A DNA stretch of 64,000 nt from positions 1 through 64,000 of the forward strand of contig JACZJV010000005.1 in NCBI GenBank assembly GCA_014860355.1, read 5' to 3'. The translations under genes and the position numbers were made by a program. The notes under the pieces are model-generated. The model had not been told where the DNA came from and did not search any database. It saw only the letters and a list, made by a program, of their open reading frames with translations. Within the stretch, counting starts at the first letter, position 1, and every line of letters starts with the position of its first letter. The DNA is from Burkholderiales bacterium. Its GTDB lineage: Bacteria; Pseudomonadota; Gammaproteobacteria; Burkholderiales; SG8-39. Below, piece after piece: positions 36,874-46,416 of this stretch.

Positions 36874-37701
36874 TCAACTCGGAGCGTTGCCAGTATCTGT
36901 CGCAGACTTGCGCAAACCCCCGTAACTCATCCAAGGCGTGGCGACCAGATAGCCTGCATCGACCGGCAGATTGACCCCGGTAACCCCGGAGGCGAGATCC
37001 GAAGCCAGAAAGCCCACGGCGGCGGCGATTTCGCTGGCATCGACCAGGCGCCCGAACGCAGAGCTCTGTACCATGTGATCGACAGTCAGCATTTTCTTCT
37101 CAACACCTTTTTCCAGCGCAGGCGTCTGTGTAAATCCAGGAGACACAGTATTCACACGCACACCCGCTGGCCCCCATTCAGCCGCAAGGCATTCCGTCAA
37201 ACTGATTACGGCCGCCTTTGCGGGACCATACGCATGCAATGGACCGGAACGCATCCCCGCCACCGAAGCAATATTTACAATCGAGCCCTTGCGCATCGCA
37301 GCCATGGCCGTGCCAAACAATGCGCAGCACAGGTACGTCCCTCTCAGGTCAATGTGGTTAACGAGGTCCCATTCCTTCATTGATAGCTGGTCCGGCGGCA
37401 CGGTTCGTTGCAATACCCCTGCACTGTTGACAAGTATAGAGACTGTTCCAAACGACCGGCCAATCTCCTCCGCAGTCAAGCGCACCGCTGTTTCATCCGC
37501 GATGTCGAGTTGCACGGCATGCGCGCCTAATTCATCTGCGACGCCTTGGGCAGCCACCCGATTTCGGTCGGCAATGATTACCTTGCCACCACGTTGAACG
37601 ATAAACCGGGCGCATGCGGCGCCGATACCGCTTGCCCCTCCTGTTACAACTGCTAGCTTGCCATCAAAATTCACAGGTATTCCCTTTTTAGACAGTCTCA
37701 C
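36874..37701 (-). CDS. SDR family oxidoreductase
   Basis: FDGKLAVVTGGASGIGAACARF ... NSAG ... GVNLPVDAGYLVATPW. Confidence 0.9.
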   Translation of the reverse strand: MRLSKKGIPVNFDGKLAVVTGGASGIGAACARFIVQRGGKVIIADRNRVAAQGVADELGAHAVQLDIADETAVRLTAEEIGRSFGTVSILVNSAGVLQRTVPPDQLSMKEWDLVNHIDLRGTYLCCALFGTAMAAMRKGSIVNIASVAGMRSGPLHAYGPAKAAVISLTECLAAEWGPAGVRVNTVSPGFTQTPALEKGVEKKMLTVDHMVQSSAFGRLVDASEIAAAVGFLASDLASGVTGVNLPVDAGYLVATPWMSYGGLRKSATDTGNAPS

Positions 37702-38228
37702 AGGTCTGCGGCGAATTACTTTCGAGACGGTAAACTACGGCAAACCTAATAAGTCCTTTCCGCATTCTTCTTACCGTCAATAGTAGATATTGGCGACAGC
37801 GCGCGTTCCAACCACGAGCACGAATTTCAGGTATCTGTGTACCACTGAACCCGATAATCGGCGCCCTAGATCCAGATTGAACACATTGCGCATCGCCAAT
37901 CAAACGACAAGTACCGCTTGCCGGCGGTATGTCCACCATAGAGGCGCTCGCGCGGCAGTTGCTCATTGGACGCGAGTTCGATTGCGATCGACTTGAACCT
38001 CTGCTGAAAGCGTCCCCCGCTGACGCTGTACCCTATAAATCTCGCGCTCGGCCATGAAATTATGCTAGCAGTCAATCTGATTTTAAGGATCACGCCATCT
38101 ATCTTGGCAAGGTGGACCGGCAAGACGGTACACGCAATGTAGAAATTCGACTTTACATCGATTCCGAACACGCGGTCGAACATAGCGCCGTCGACGTCAA
38201 GCGGTTTTGTCGCCTCTTACCTAGTCAA

Positions 38229-39875
38229 TCACAATTTGGTAGCCTCCATTGGAGCTCGGCCACGTATCATGTCCGCAGCCTTCTCTCCGATCATCATCGT
38301 TGCCGCGCATATATTGGCTGACGGAATGCTGGGTATCACAGACGAGTCTGCGATGCGTAGCCCCTGCAGTCCGTGTACGCGTAGCTGGTCGTCGACAACT
38401 GCAGTTGGGTCGCTTACGGGCCCCATGTGAGCAGTTCCGTTCGGGTGATACGAAGATACGCCGTAGCGGCGAGCGAAATCGAGCAACTCGGCGTCACTGA
38501 CCGTCGCAGAACCCGGTAGCGTCTCCGACTGCACAAACTTTGCCAATTCAGGCGTTCGCAAAAGGCGCCGCGCCAAGTGTATGCCTGCCAGCAATCCCTG
38601 CTGGTCGCGCGCGTCCTGCAGGTAATTCGGCTGAATCACAGGATCTTCAAACACATCGCGTGACCGCAAGCGAACGAACCCGCGGCTGTCGGGGCGATGC
38701 CGCCACACCCCGCAAGTCATGCCGGGATAATTATCGAGCATGCCGACATAGCCTTCCTTGTAGCTTGCAGGCGTAAACACCCCCTGCAGATCCGGTGCGG
38801 CCAGGCCATCCTTGGATTTGCAGAAGAAATACACCAGCGATGGGCTTAATGCCAAAACGCTGGGCATGCCGAAAACCCAGCGTACGATCTGACCGCCGAG
38901 GTTGATTCCTGTGGCGATCTCGTTGAGCGTTCGAATATTCTTGGCGCGAGCGACAATGCGCACGGAAAAGTGGTCGCTCAGATTTTCACCGACGCCTAGC
39001 AGATTATGCACAACCGGCACGCCAAGATCCTGCAAGAATTGACCGGGGCCAATTCCGGATAGTTGCAATAGCTTGGGTGTATTGAACGCGCCGCAACAGA
39101 TTATCACCTCTCGGCGCGCGCTTACTTTCCGCATGGCCCCCGTTTCGCGGTTACGCGTGTATTGCACGCCCGTTGCGCGCTTCCCGTCAAAGAGAATTGC
39201 CGTCGCTTGTGCATTGGTTCGAATTTCGAGATTCGAACGCGATTTCGCGGGGCGCAGAAATGTCCTGGAGGTACTCATGCGCCAGCGACCATGGATCGTG
39301 CGTTGGAAGAATCCAACGCCTTCCTGCGTTTCGCCGTTGTAGTCAGCGTTTCGCGGAATACCCATGCCTACCGCCCCGGCGATAAACGCATCCATGATCG
39401 GGTGCTGCCATTCGATATCACTGACCGGTAGTTCCCCAGACCGGCCGCGGAAGGTATCGTCGCCACCTTCCCAGCGTTCTGTCTTTCTGAAATAGGGGAG
39501 AATTTCGGCATAACTCCATCCGCGATTTCCCAATGCGGCCCAATGATCATAGTCGCTACGTTGGCCGCGGTTGTAGATTAGGCCGTTTATCGACGTGGAG
39601 CCGCCAAGAACGCGTCCCTGCGGCAGCGGGATGCGGCGTCCTTTGGTCAATTCGTTCGGCTCCGAGTAGAACTGCCAGGCGAAAGTGGGGTTGAATACCG
39701 CCTTGATAAAGCCCGCGGGTATGTGAAGATAGGGATGCCAATCGGCCGGCCCCGACTCGAGCAGGCACACCGTGACTTTGGCGTCTTCAGTCAGGCGGTT
39801 TGCCAAGATAGCACCGGCGGCACCCGAGCCTACGATGACGTAGTCGAATTGGTCGGAAGCGTAATCCTTAGCCAT
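38229..39875 (-). CDS. GMC family oxidoreductase (choline dehydrogenase-like)
   Basis: FDYVIVGSGAAGAILANRL, LPQGRVLGGSTSINGLIYNRGQRSDYDHW, SYHPNGTAHMG. Confidence 0.95.
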   Translation of the reverse strand: MAKDYASDQFDYVIVGSGAAGAILANRLTEDAKVTVCLLESGPADWHPYLHIPAGFIKAVFNPTFAWQFYSEPNELTKGRRIPLPQGRVLGGSTSINGLIYNRGQRSDYDHWAALGNRGWSYAEILPYFRKTERWEGGDDTFRGRSGELPVSDIEWQHPIMDAFIAGAVGMGIPRNADYNGETQEGVGFFQRTIHGRWRMSTSRTFLRPAKSRSNLEIRTNAQATAILFDGKRATGVQYTRNRETGAMRKVSARREVIICCGAFNTPKLLQLSGIGPGQFLQDLGVPVVHNLLGVGENLSDHFSVRIVARAKNIRTLNEIATGINLGGQIVRWVFGMPSVLALSPSLVYFFCKSKDGLAAPDLQGVFTPASYKEGYVGMLDNYPGMTCGVWRHRPDSRGFVRLRSRDVFEDPVIQPNYLQDARDQQGLLAGIHLARRLLRTPELAKFVQSETLPGSATVSDAELLDFARRYGVSSYHPNGTAHMGPVSDPTAVVDDQLRVHGLQGLRIADSSVIPSIPSANICAATMMIGEKAADMIRGRAPMEATKL

Positions 39876-39990
39876 GGGTTCCTTGTTTCTCTTCGCTATC
39901 GGCTGGTTGAAAAATACGGGATTGTGTCTCCGCGATCTCCCTTAGATCGGCCCGCTCCAAAATTCACGTTGCAACGCGTTCCGGTCGACC

Positions 39991-40752
39991 TCAGCAGCAG
40001 CGCCCGCCGTCCACTTCCAGACATGTGCCGTTGATGAAAGCGGCTTCATCCGAGGCGAGAAACAAGGTCGCATTCGCAATATCGCGCACCGTCGACAATC
40101 GTCCCATAGGTACCGTCGCGCTGAATTTCGCGCGGACTTCCGTAGTGATCTGACCGCCGGCGAATTCGGCGGAAAGTCCGGTATCCGGACAGAACACCGG
40201 ATTGACGCAATTGACGCGAATCTGATCCGGGCCGAACTCCGCCGCCATCGATTTGCTCAGCAGGATCACCGCGCCCTTGCTGCTGTTGTAGACCGTAAGT
40301 CCGGGACGCGGGCGCACACCCGCGGTCGAGGCGACATTGACAAAGCAGCCCCCGCCTTGCGCCCTGAACACGGGCAACGCGTGCAGCGCCGAGAGGTAGA
40401 TGCTTTTTACGTTGGTGGCGTAGACATGATCATATTCTTCTTCGGTCACGTCCATGAACGGCTTGTTGCGGTGGGTCCAGCCTGCGTTGTTGACGACGAT
40501 ATCCAGGCGGCCGAACTTGGCCTGCGTTGTCGCGACCAGCGCCGCCCAGTCGGCGCCGCGCGTCACGTCCGCTTTCACGAACTGGGCCGTACCGCCCGCT
40601 TTCCTAATCTCCTCGGCTACTCGCTCGCCGCCAGCCGCATTGATGTCATCGACGATGACTTTCGCGCCTTCGGCGGCAAAACGCTGTGCAATGGCTTCGC
40701 CGAAACCGGATGCGGCACCGGTGATGATCGCTACCTTGTCCTTGAGTTGCAT
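39991..40752 (-). CDS. SDR family oxidoreductase
   Basis: LKDKVAIITGAASGFGEAIAQRF ... NNAGWTHRNKPFMDVTEEEYDHV. Confidence 0.92.
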   Translation of the reverse strand: MQLKDKVAIITGAASGFGEAIAQRFAAEGAKVIVDDINAAGGERVAEEIRKAGGTAQFVKADVTRGADWAALVATTQAKFGRLDIVVNNAGWTHRNKPFMDVTEEEYDHVYATNVKSIYLSALHALPVFRAQGGGCFVNVASTAGVRPRPGLTVYNSSKGAVILLSKSMAAEFGPDQIRVNCVNPVFCPDTGLSAEFAGGQITTEVRAKFSATVPMGRLSTVRDIANATLFLASDEAAFINGTCLEVDGGRCC

Positions 40753-40825
40753 GTCTCCTCCTTTTTAGGGTACCCGGGCATGATGGAATAAAACGAGATT
40801 ACGCGGTTTGTTGTCTAGATGAAGT

Positions 40826-42187
40826 TCATGCGGTTGCGACATTGGCCTGAGGCAAAAGCGCGAACGCCTGCAGCAGATCTGCGATGTTCCCGCGCGGCAA
40901 GCCTGCGACAAAGGCTTCGAGCTTGTCATAGGCGGCCTCGGGCACGGCCTGTTCGCGGCCGATGCGGCGAATCAGGGCCGACACGCCTGCGCGGTTGAAG
41001 GAATAGTCGGAAAAAGTCATGCGCTGATCCTGTATCTGCGTGCGCCCGTCGGCGGTTTCAACTTCTATTTTGCAGCACAGTGTAGGCACGTCCGGATCGC
41101 TGATCAGCTTGATGCCGGATATGAGCCGGTTCACCGCCGCGTCGTCGTAGGTGAGCATGCGGCGCATGTCGGGAACACCGTACAGCAGGGTCGTTGCGAT
41201 GCAGAAGGGAATGCTCATCAGCGTGCCGGAGACGGAATTGAACGGGCCGACGGCATCCATGCCTGCATAGCCTGTTTCATAAGGATTCATGCGCACGCGC
41301 ACGGCTTTGATCTCGGCGCCGGCGAGCTTTTCGCGCAGCGTCAGCGCAGCGGTGACTGGAGTCTGGTTGAAGGCGCACACGGGGTAGGGCTTGAACGTGA
41401 CGCGCATCACCGCCCAGTCCCGGCCCAGGCCGGCGGTCAGCGTTTCGGCGTCGCATTCGGTCCGGGCAAAGCTGCGCACCAGCCCGGCTGGGCCTTCAAA
41501 GGCGTGCGGCGCCGAGACGGATCCGGCGCGGGCGAGTTCCGCCGCGACCAGGCCGAGGCGTGCGGCCACGCCCACTTGATAGCGCCATTCGTCGGTGCCA
41601 TCGGTGAACGTCTGCAGGATGCCGCCGGAAAACGCCGCGGCATTGGCGAGCGCCGCGGCAAGCTGGGTTTCGGAAAGATCGAGCATCTTGCCCGCCGCCG
41701 CGGCCGCGGCGATCGTACCGTACAGCGGCGATGCACGAAACCCGCCGGGCGTGGTCTTTGCCGCGTAGGCGCGCTCGAGCAGGCCGCCGGCCTCGTAGCC
41801 GCAAAGCAGAGCAGGCATCAGCCGAGCAAGGGGATAGCCGCGCGACTCGATCAGGGCGGTGAGCAGGGGAATCATGATCGTGCCCAGGTGCGCGGCGCCG
41901 CAAGTGTCTTCCTGCCCACGCCCGTGAAACAGGGCCGAATTGGCAAGGCAGGCGCCGGCGATGCTCGTTTTCCGCCCGTCGCCTAGCAGTGTGGCGCCGG
42001 TGGCGAGCTCGCCGTCCATAGCGATGGCTGCACGGCGCGCCACCGGCGCAAATGCGGTATCGTGGCAGCCCAGCCCTATGCCATAGCCGTTCAGCAAGCA
42101 GGCGCGGATCTTTTCAGCGATTTCGGGTGGAACTTGGTCGATGTCGAGGGCGTAGACAAAGCGGGCGATGCTTTGCGAAACGGTCAT
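40826..42187 (-). CDS. MmgE/PrpD family protein
   Basis: GYGIGLGCHDTAFAP...LLGDGRKTSIAGACLANSALFHGRGQEDTCGAAHLGTIMIP; start at MTVSQSIARF. Confidence 0.88.
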   Translation of the reverse strand: MTVSQSIARFVYALDIDQVPPEIAEKIRACLLNGYGIGLGCHDTAFAPVARRAAIAMDGELATGATLLGDGRKTSIAGACLANSALFHGRGQEDTCGAAHLGTIMIPLLTALIESRGYPLARLMPALLCGYEAGGLLERAYAAKTTPGGFRASPLYGTIAAAAAAGKMLDLSETQLAAALANAAAFSGGILQTFTDGTDEWRYQVGVAARLGLVAAELARAGSVSAPHAFEGPAGLVRSFARTECDAETLTAGLGRDWAVMRVTFKPYPVCAFNQTPVTAALTLREKLAGAEIKAVRVRMNPYETGYAGMDAVGPFNSVSGTLMSIPFCIATTLLYGVPDMRRMLTYDDAAVNRLISGIKLISDPDVPTLCCKIEVETADGRTQIQDQRMTFSDYSFNRAGVSALIRRIGREQAVPEAAYDKLEAFVAGLPRGNIADLLQAFALLPQANVATA

Positions 42188-42215
42188 GGTGCGGTCTCCT
42201 CCTTCAATCTCGCGC

Positions 42216-42932
42216 TCAGAGCGCCAGGTAACGTTGCTTGACTTCGGCATTGGTGCGCAGGGCGGCGATCGTATCGCGATAAACGATTTGGCCCTTGTCG
42301 ATCACGGCCGCTTCAGTGGCAATGCCGAGGCAGAAATGCATGTTCTGCTCTGCCAGGAGCACCGTAATGCCCATGTCGCGCAGTGTGCGCAGCAGTTCGC
42401 CGATGCGTTGCACAATAAGCGGCGCCAGGCCTTCACTCGGCTCATCGAGCAAGAGGCCGCTCGGATTGCCCATTAGCGTGCGCGCAATGGTGAGCATCTG
42501 CTGTTCGCCGCCGGAAAGCTGGCCGCCCATGCGCTGCCTGAGCGGCTCGAGCAACGGGAACATCGAGTAGACCCGCTTCAGATTCCAGTAATCCTCGCCG
42601 TTGCGGCCCTTCTTGGCGCCGAGCAGCAGGTTGTCCTCGACCGAGTGCTCGGGAAATATCTGGCGATCCTCAGGCACAAAGCCGACACCGGCGCGCGCGA
42701 TGGCGTGTGGCCGACGGTTCTGCATCTCCATTCCCAATACCTTGACCCGGCCGGTGCGCGGCGCGACCAGGCCGGCAATCGCCTTCAAGGTTGTACTCTT
42801 GCCGGCGCCATTGCGGCCGAGCAAGGCTACCGTCTGGCCTTGGTTCACCGAAAGTGAGACGCCAAACAGAATCTGGCTGGTGCCGTAGAAGACGTCCATT
42901 TGCTCTACTTCAATGATCGGATTGATGCTCAC
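42216..42932 (-). CDS. livF: Branched-chain amino acid-type ABC transporter ATP-binding protein (LivF-like)
   Basis: GRNGAGKSTTLKAIAGL, LSGGEQQMLTIARTLMGNP, LLLDEPSEGLAP. Confidence 0.94.
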   Translation of the reverse strand: MSINPIIEVEQMDVFYGTSQILFGVSLSVNQGQTVALLGRNGAGKSTTLKAIAGLVAPRTGRVKVLGMEMQNRRPHAIARAGVGFVPEDRQIFPEHSVEDNLLLGAKKGRNGEDYWNLKRVYSMFPLLEPLRQRMGGQLSGGEQQMLTIARTLMGNPSGLLLDEPSEGLAPLIVQRIGELLRTLRDMGITVLLAEQNMHFCLGIATEAAVIDKGQIVYRDTIAALRTNAEVKQRYLAL

Positions 42933-43681
42933 TTCTGTGCTTCCACATCCGTACCCAGATACGCCTCGATCACCGCAGGATTGGCCCGGATCTCATCGGG
43001 CGTTCCTTCAGCCAGCACCGCGCCGTAGCACAGCACGCAGATCGATTGTGCGATCTTGAACACGATGTCCATATCGTGCTCAATGAATACGAGGGTCATC
43101 TTTTCCATTTCCCACAGGCGATAGACTTTGTCGATCATTTGCCAGCGTTCCTCGGGCCCCATGCCTGCGGTGGGTTCGTCCAGCAGCAGCACGCGCGGCT
43201 GCAACACCAGGGCGAGCGCGATGTCGAGCAACTTCTGATCTCCGTGGGACAGATTGCATGAAAGTGTCCTCGCCTTGGCAGCGAGTCCGAGCATGTCCAA
43301 GACTTCTCGCGCGCGCACCTGAGTCCCCGGTATCGGAAAGCGCGAGCGCACGACTGCGTTTTGCTCGCGGTGTGCGTGCAGCGCACCCATCAGCGCTTCC
43401 TCGACCGTTAGCGATGGAAAAATGCTCGCGACCTGGAAGGCGCGGCCTATGCCGCGGCGTACGATGCCGGAACGCGAAACGCCGGCTATGTTCTCGCCAT
43501 CGAGCAGAATGCGTCCCGAATCGGGACGAAACGTGCCGGAAATCAGATTGAAGAAGGTCGTCTTGCCGGCGCCATTGGGGCCGATTACCGCGCTCAGGCT
43601 GCCTGGCAGAAAATGCAGGCTGACGTCGTTGGTGGCAGCGAGACCGCCGAAGGACTTGCACAGGTGCTCGATCTTCAGCAT
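42929..43681 (-). CDS. livG: Branched-chain amino acid-type ABC transporter ATP-binding protein (LivG-like)
   Basis: GPNGAGKTTFFNLISG, LLLDEPTAGMGPEE, adjacent to livF. Confidence 0.94.
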   Translation of the reverse strand: MLKIEHLCKSFGGLAATNDVSLHFLPGSLSAVIGPNGAGKTTFFNLISGTFRPDSGRILLDGENIAGVSRSGIVRRGIGRAFQVASIFPSLTVEEALMGALHAHREQNAVVRSRFPIPGTQVRAREVLDMLGLAAKARTLSCNLSHGDQKLLDIALALVLQPRVLLLDEPTAGMGPEERWQMIDKVYRLWEMEKMTLVFIEHDMDIVFKIAQSICVLCYGAVLAEGTPDEIRANPAVIEAYLGTDVEAQK

Positions 43682-43684
43682 GCG

Positions 43685-44464
43685 TTAGACCCGTTTCCCG
43701 GGAAGCCCTTTGTATGTTTGCCAGGAGGTTGCGACCAGCCAGCCCGCATCGACGGGCAGGTTGACGCCAGTGATCGCCGCCGCATCCGCGCAAGCAAGGA
43801 AGGCAACCGCCTTGGCGATCTCCTCAGGCTCGACCATGCGTCCCAGGGCGGAATTGTCCTCGAGTGCGGCCACGTCGCGTTGTCCTCGGTCAATAGCCGC
43901 CTGCAGTGCCGGAGTGCGCGTATAACCCGGCGATACTGCGTTCACGCGGACCCCCGACCGTCCCCATTCCGCGGCCAGACATTCGGTCATCGCGATGACG
44001 GCGGCTTTCGCCGGCGCGTAGGAGTGCAGCGGCATCGAGCGCATTCCAGCTATCGACGCAATGTTGACAATGGAACCGCTGCCGCGGATTGCCATGCGCC
44101 GACCGAAGGCGAGACAGGCAACGTAGGTGCCGCGCTGATCGACACGCACGACCAGATCCCAGGACGACATCGGCAGCGTCTCCGGAGAGAGCGGCACTTG
44201 AATCACTCCGGCGCTATTGACCAGAATATCCACCGGACCGAGTGCACGTTCAACCCGTTGGGCCAGAGCCTCGACGCTTATTTCGTCTGCAACATCGACC
44301 GCGAATGCCACGCCATTGATTTGGGATGCCACCTGCGCTGCAGTTGCCTCGTCAATATCGGCAACCGCGACCTTGTAGCCGCGCCGCGCCAGCTCGAGGC
44401 AACAGGCGGCGCCAATTCCACTCGCCCCGCCGGTAACGACCGCAACCGCATTGCCCTGATTCAT
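43685..44464 (-). CDS. SDR family oxidoreductase
   Basis: AVAVVTGGASGIGAACCLELARRG ... GVNLPVDAGWLVATSW; start ATG 44464 overlaps livM stop. Confidence 0.9.
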   Translation of the reverse strand: MNQGNAVAVVTGGASGIGAACCLELARRGYKVAVADIDEATAAQVASQINGVAFAVDVADEISVEALAQRVERALGPVDILVNSAGVIQVPLSPETLPMSSWDLVVRVDQRGTYVACLAFGRRMAIRGSGSIVNIASIAGMRSMPLHSYAPAKAAVIAMTECLAAEWGRSGVRVNAVSPGYTRTPALQAAIDRGQRDVAALEDNSALGRMVEPEEIAKAVAFLACADAAAITGVNLPVDAGWLVATSWQTYKGLPGKRV

Positions 44465-45426
44465 GCTTGGTTCTCCCCGAAACGTCGGCGCCACTCCTCC
44501 ACTACGAAATCGGCGACCCCCTTGCGGAACACGAGGGCGAACAGCAGGATCACCACGCCCAATGTCAGCCCGTAATACTCGGTGAATTTGGTGATGACGT
44601 CGTTGAGCAGGAGCAGCATCATCGTTCCCACCGTGGGTCCGAGAAATGCGCTGGTACCACCAAGCATCAGCATGAATATGGCTTCGCCCGATATCGTCCA
44701 GTAGGCGAACTCCGGATAGGCGCCGGACATGAGCAGGCTCATGATGATGCCGCCGATGCTGGCGAAGGTCCCTGCCAGGACGAACGCGGCGAGCCGCATG
44801 CGCCATACGCGGATGCCGATGTACTGGGCGCGCTCCGCGTTATCCCGGATCATGCGCAGCGTGTAGCCAAAGGGAGACTGCATCAGGTGGCGCATCAGGA
44901 GAAGGGAAATCACCAGCGTTGCGCAAGCAAACAGGTACAGTTGCGATTGGTCGCTTAGATCGATGCCGAGAAAGGGCGGGCGTGGAATCCCCCCCATCAG
45001 ACCCTGGTCCCCGCCGGTCAGTTGCTGCCAGGAAATGATCAGGCTGTGCAGCAGCATCTGAAACGCCAGTGTGAGAAAGGCGAAATAGATCTCCTTCAGG
45101 CGGACGCAGATCGCGCCCACGACTACGGCCAACGCCGCCGAGATCAGCACCGTGAGCAGAAACGCGGTCGGAATCGATGTCCCGGCTTTTTGCATCAGCA
45201 ACCCGAAAGCGTATGCACCGGACGCGAAGAACATGCCGTGGCCGAAGGACACCAAGCCGGTATAACCGACCAGGATATTCAGCGAACTGGCGAAGATGCC
45301 GAACGCCGCGACGCGGATGGCGAAATCGATCAAGGCCTTCGAAGGAAACAGAATCGGCAGAATGACCAGCACGACTAACACGGCGGTCGCGATGCCCAAA
45401 TCAAACGCAAAACCACGCCGTTTCAT
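44461..45426 (-). CDS. livM: Branched-chain amino acid-type ABC transporter permease (LivM-like)
   Basis: Hydrophobic protein with GYTGLVSFGHGMFFASGAYA and GGTSAFLGPTVG. Confidence 0.93.
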   Translation of the reverse strand: MKRRGFAFDLGIATAVLVVLVILPILFPSKALIDFAIRVAAFGIFASSLNILVGYTGLVSFGHGMFFASGAYAFGLLMQKAGTSIPTAFLLTVLISAALAVVVGAICVRLKEIYFAFLTLAFQMLLHSLIISWQQLTGGDQGLMGGIPRPPFLGIDLSDQSQLYLFACATLVISLLLMRHLMQSPFGYTLRMIRDNAERAQYIGIRVWRMRLAAFVLAGTFASIGGIIMSLLMSGAYPEFAYWTISGEAIFMLMLGGTSAFLGPTVGTMMLLLLNDVITKFTEYYGLTLGVVILLFALVFRKGVADFVVEEWRRRFGENQA

Positions 45427-45430
45427 TGGT

Positions 45431-46330
45431 TCATATGTCCTTGCCGAACAGGCCGCTGGGCTTGATCACGAGGACCATGGCCATGAACAGGAACATGATG
45501 CCCTCCGTGAACAGCGGGAAGCCGATCGAGCCGAAAGAACGGATCAGTCCGATTAACAGCGACCCGGCCAGTGCACCCCCGATCGAGCCCATGCCGCCGA
45601 TCACGGTGACGATGAACGACTCGATCAGGATCGATACCCCCATCCCCGGGGCCATCGAGCGCACCGGAGCCGCCAGGGCTCCGGCAAGTCCAGCGAGCAT
45701 CCCCCCGGCGGCAAACACTGCGCCGTAGATCAGGCCGGTGTTGATTCCGAGCGCAGAAGTCATGGTGGGATTGTGCGCGGCCGCGCGCACAACCTTGCCT
45801 ATTCGCGTACGGGCAATGACTAGCCAAAGAACGGCCCCGATAGCCAAAGCGATCACGATCAGGAAAAGATAGAACGCCGGTATGACTCCTCCGGCGAGCA
45901 GGATCGGAGGCCGCTGAAAGGCCGCAGGCATGCCCATCGACTTGAACTCGGCGCCCCAGATCAGCTTGATCGCGTCATCCATCATGAGAATGAACGCGTA
46001 GCAGACCAGAAGCTGCATCAACACATTCGAACCGTAAACGCGGCTCATGAACAGGCGTTCGAACACCAGGCCAAAGAGTGCGACGCCGGCTCCGGCGCAC
46101 ACCACCGCGAGTGTGAAGCTGTCGGTTATCTTGTAGACGCTGAGCGCGAGGTAGGCCCCGAGCATATAGAACGAGCCGTGGGTGAAATTGACGACTTTGA
46201 GTACGCCGAAAATCAGCGTGAGCCCGGCTGCAACCAGGAACAGCAGCATGCCGATGATCAGGCCGCTGGTGACCTGCGTTACCACGCACGAAGTTGTCTT
46301 GAGGCAGTCGGCTAGTGCTGCTGGATCCAC
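45431..46330 (-). CDS. livH: Branched-chain amino acid-type ABC transporter permease (LivH-like)
   Basis: GLTLIFGVLKVVNFTHGSFYMLGAY; GGMGSIGGALAGSLLIGL. Confidence 0.93.
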   Translation of the reverse strand: MDPAALADCLKTTSCVVTQVTSGLIIGMLLFLVAAGLTLIFGVLKVVNFTHGSFYMLGAYLALSVYKITDSFTLAVVCAGAGVALFGLVFERLFMSRVYGSNVLMQLLVCYAFILMMDDAIKLIWGAEFKSMGMPAAFQRPPILLAGGVIPAFYLFLIVIALAIGAVLWLVIARTRIGKVVRAAAHNPTMTSALGINTGLIYGAVFAAGGMLAGLAGALAAPVRSMAPGMGVSILIESFIVTVIGGMGSIGGALAGSLLIGLIRSFGSIGFPLFTEGIMFLFMAMVLVIKPSGLFGKDI

Positions 46331-46357
46331 GGCTGATGCTCGGTTGGATGAAGAACA

Positions 46358-46410
46358 GAAAAAACCGCGGCAGCCGACCGCAAGCTGCTTGCAGCCCGGC
46401 TACCGCGCCT
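46358..46410 (-). terminator. Intra-operon terminator/attenuator hairpin between SBP and livH
   Basis: Arms CGCGGCAGCCG (46366-46376) and CGGCTACCGCG (46397-46407), one mismatch; T6 tract on minus strand (46359-46364). Confidence 0.7.
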
Positions 46411-46416
46411 ACCGGA

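Noticed and set aside
37688-38228. Small ORFs in the SDR-GMC intergenic gap
   Set aside because: No coding signature; no IS ends, inverted repeats or transposase motifs recognised
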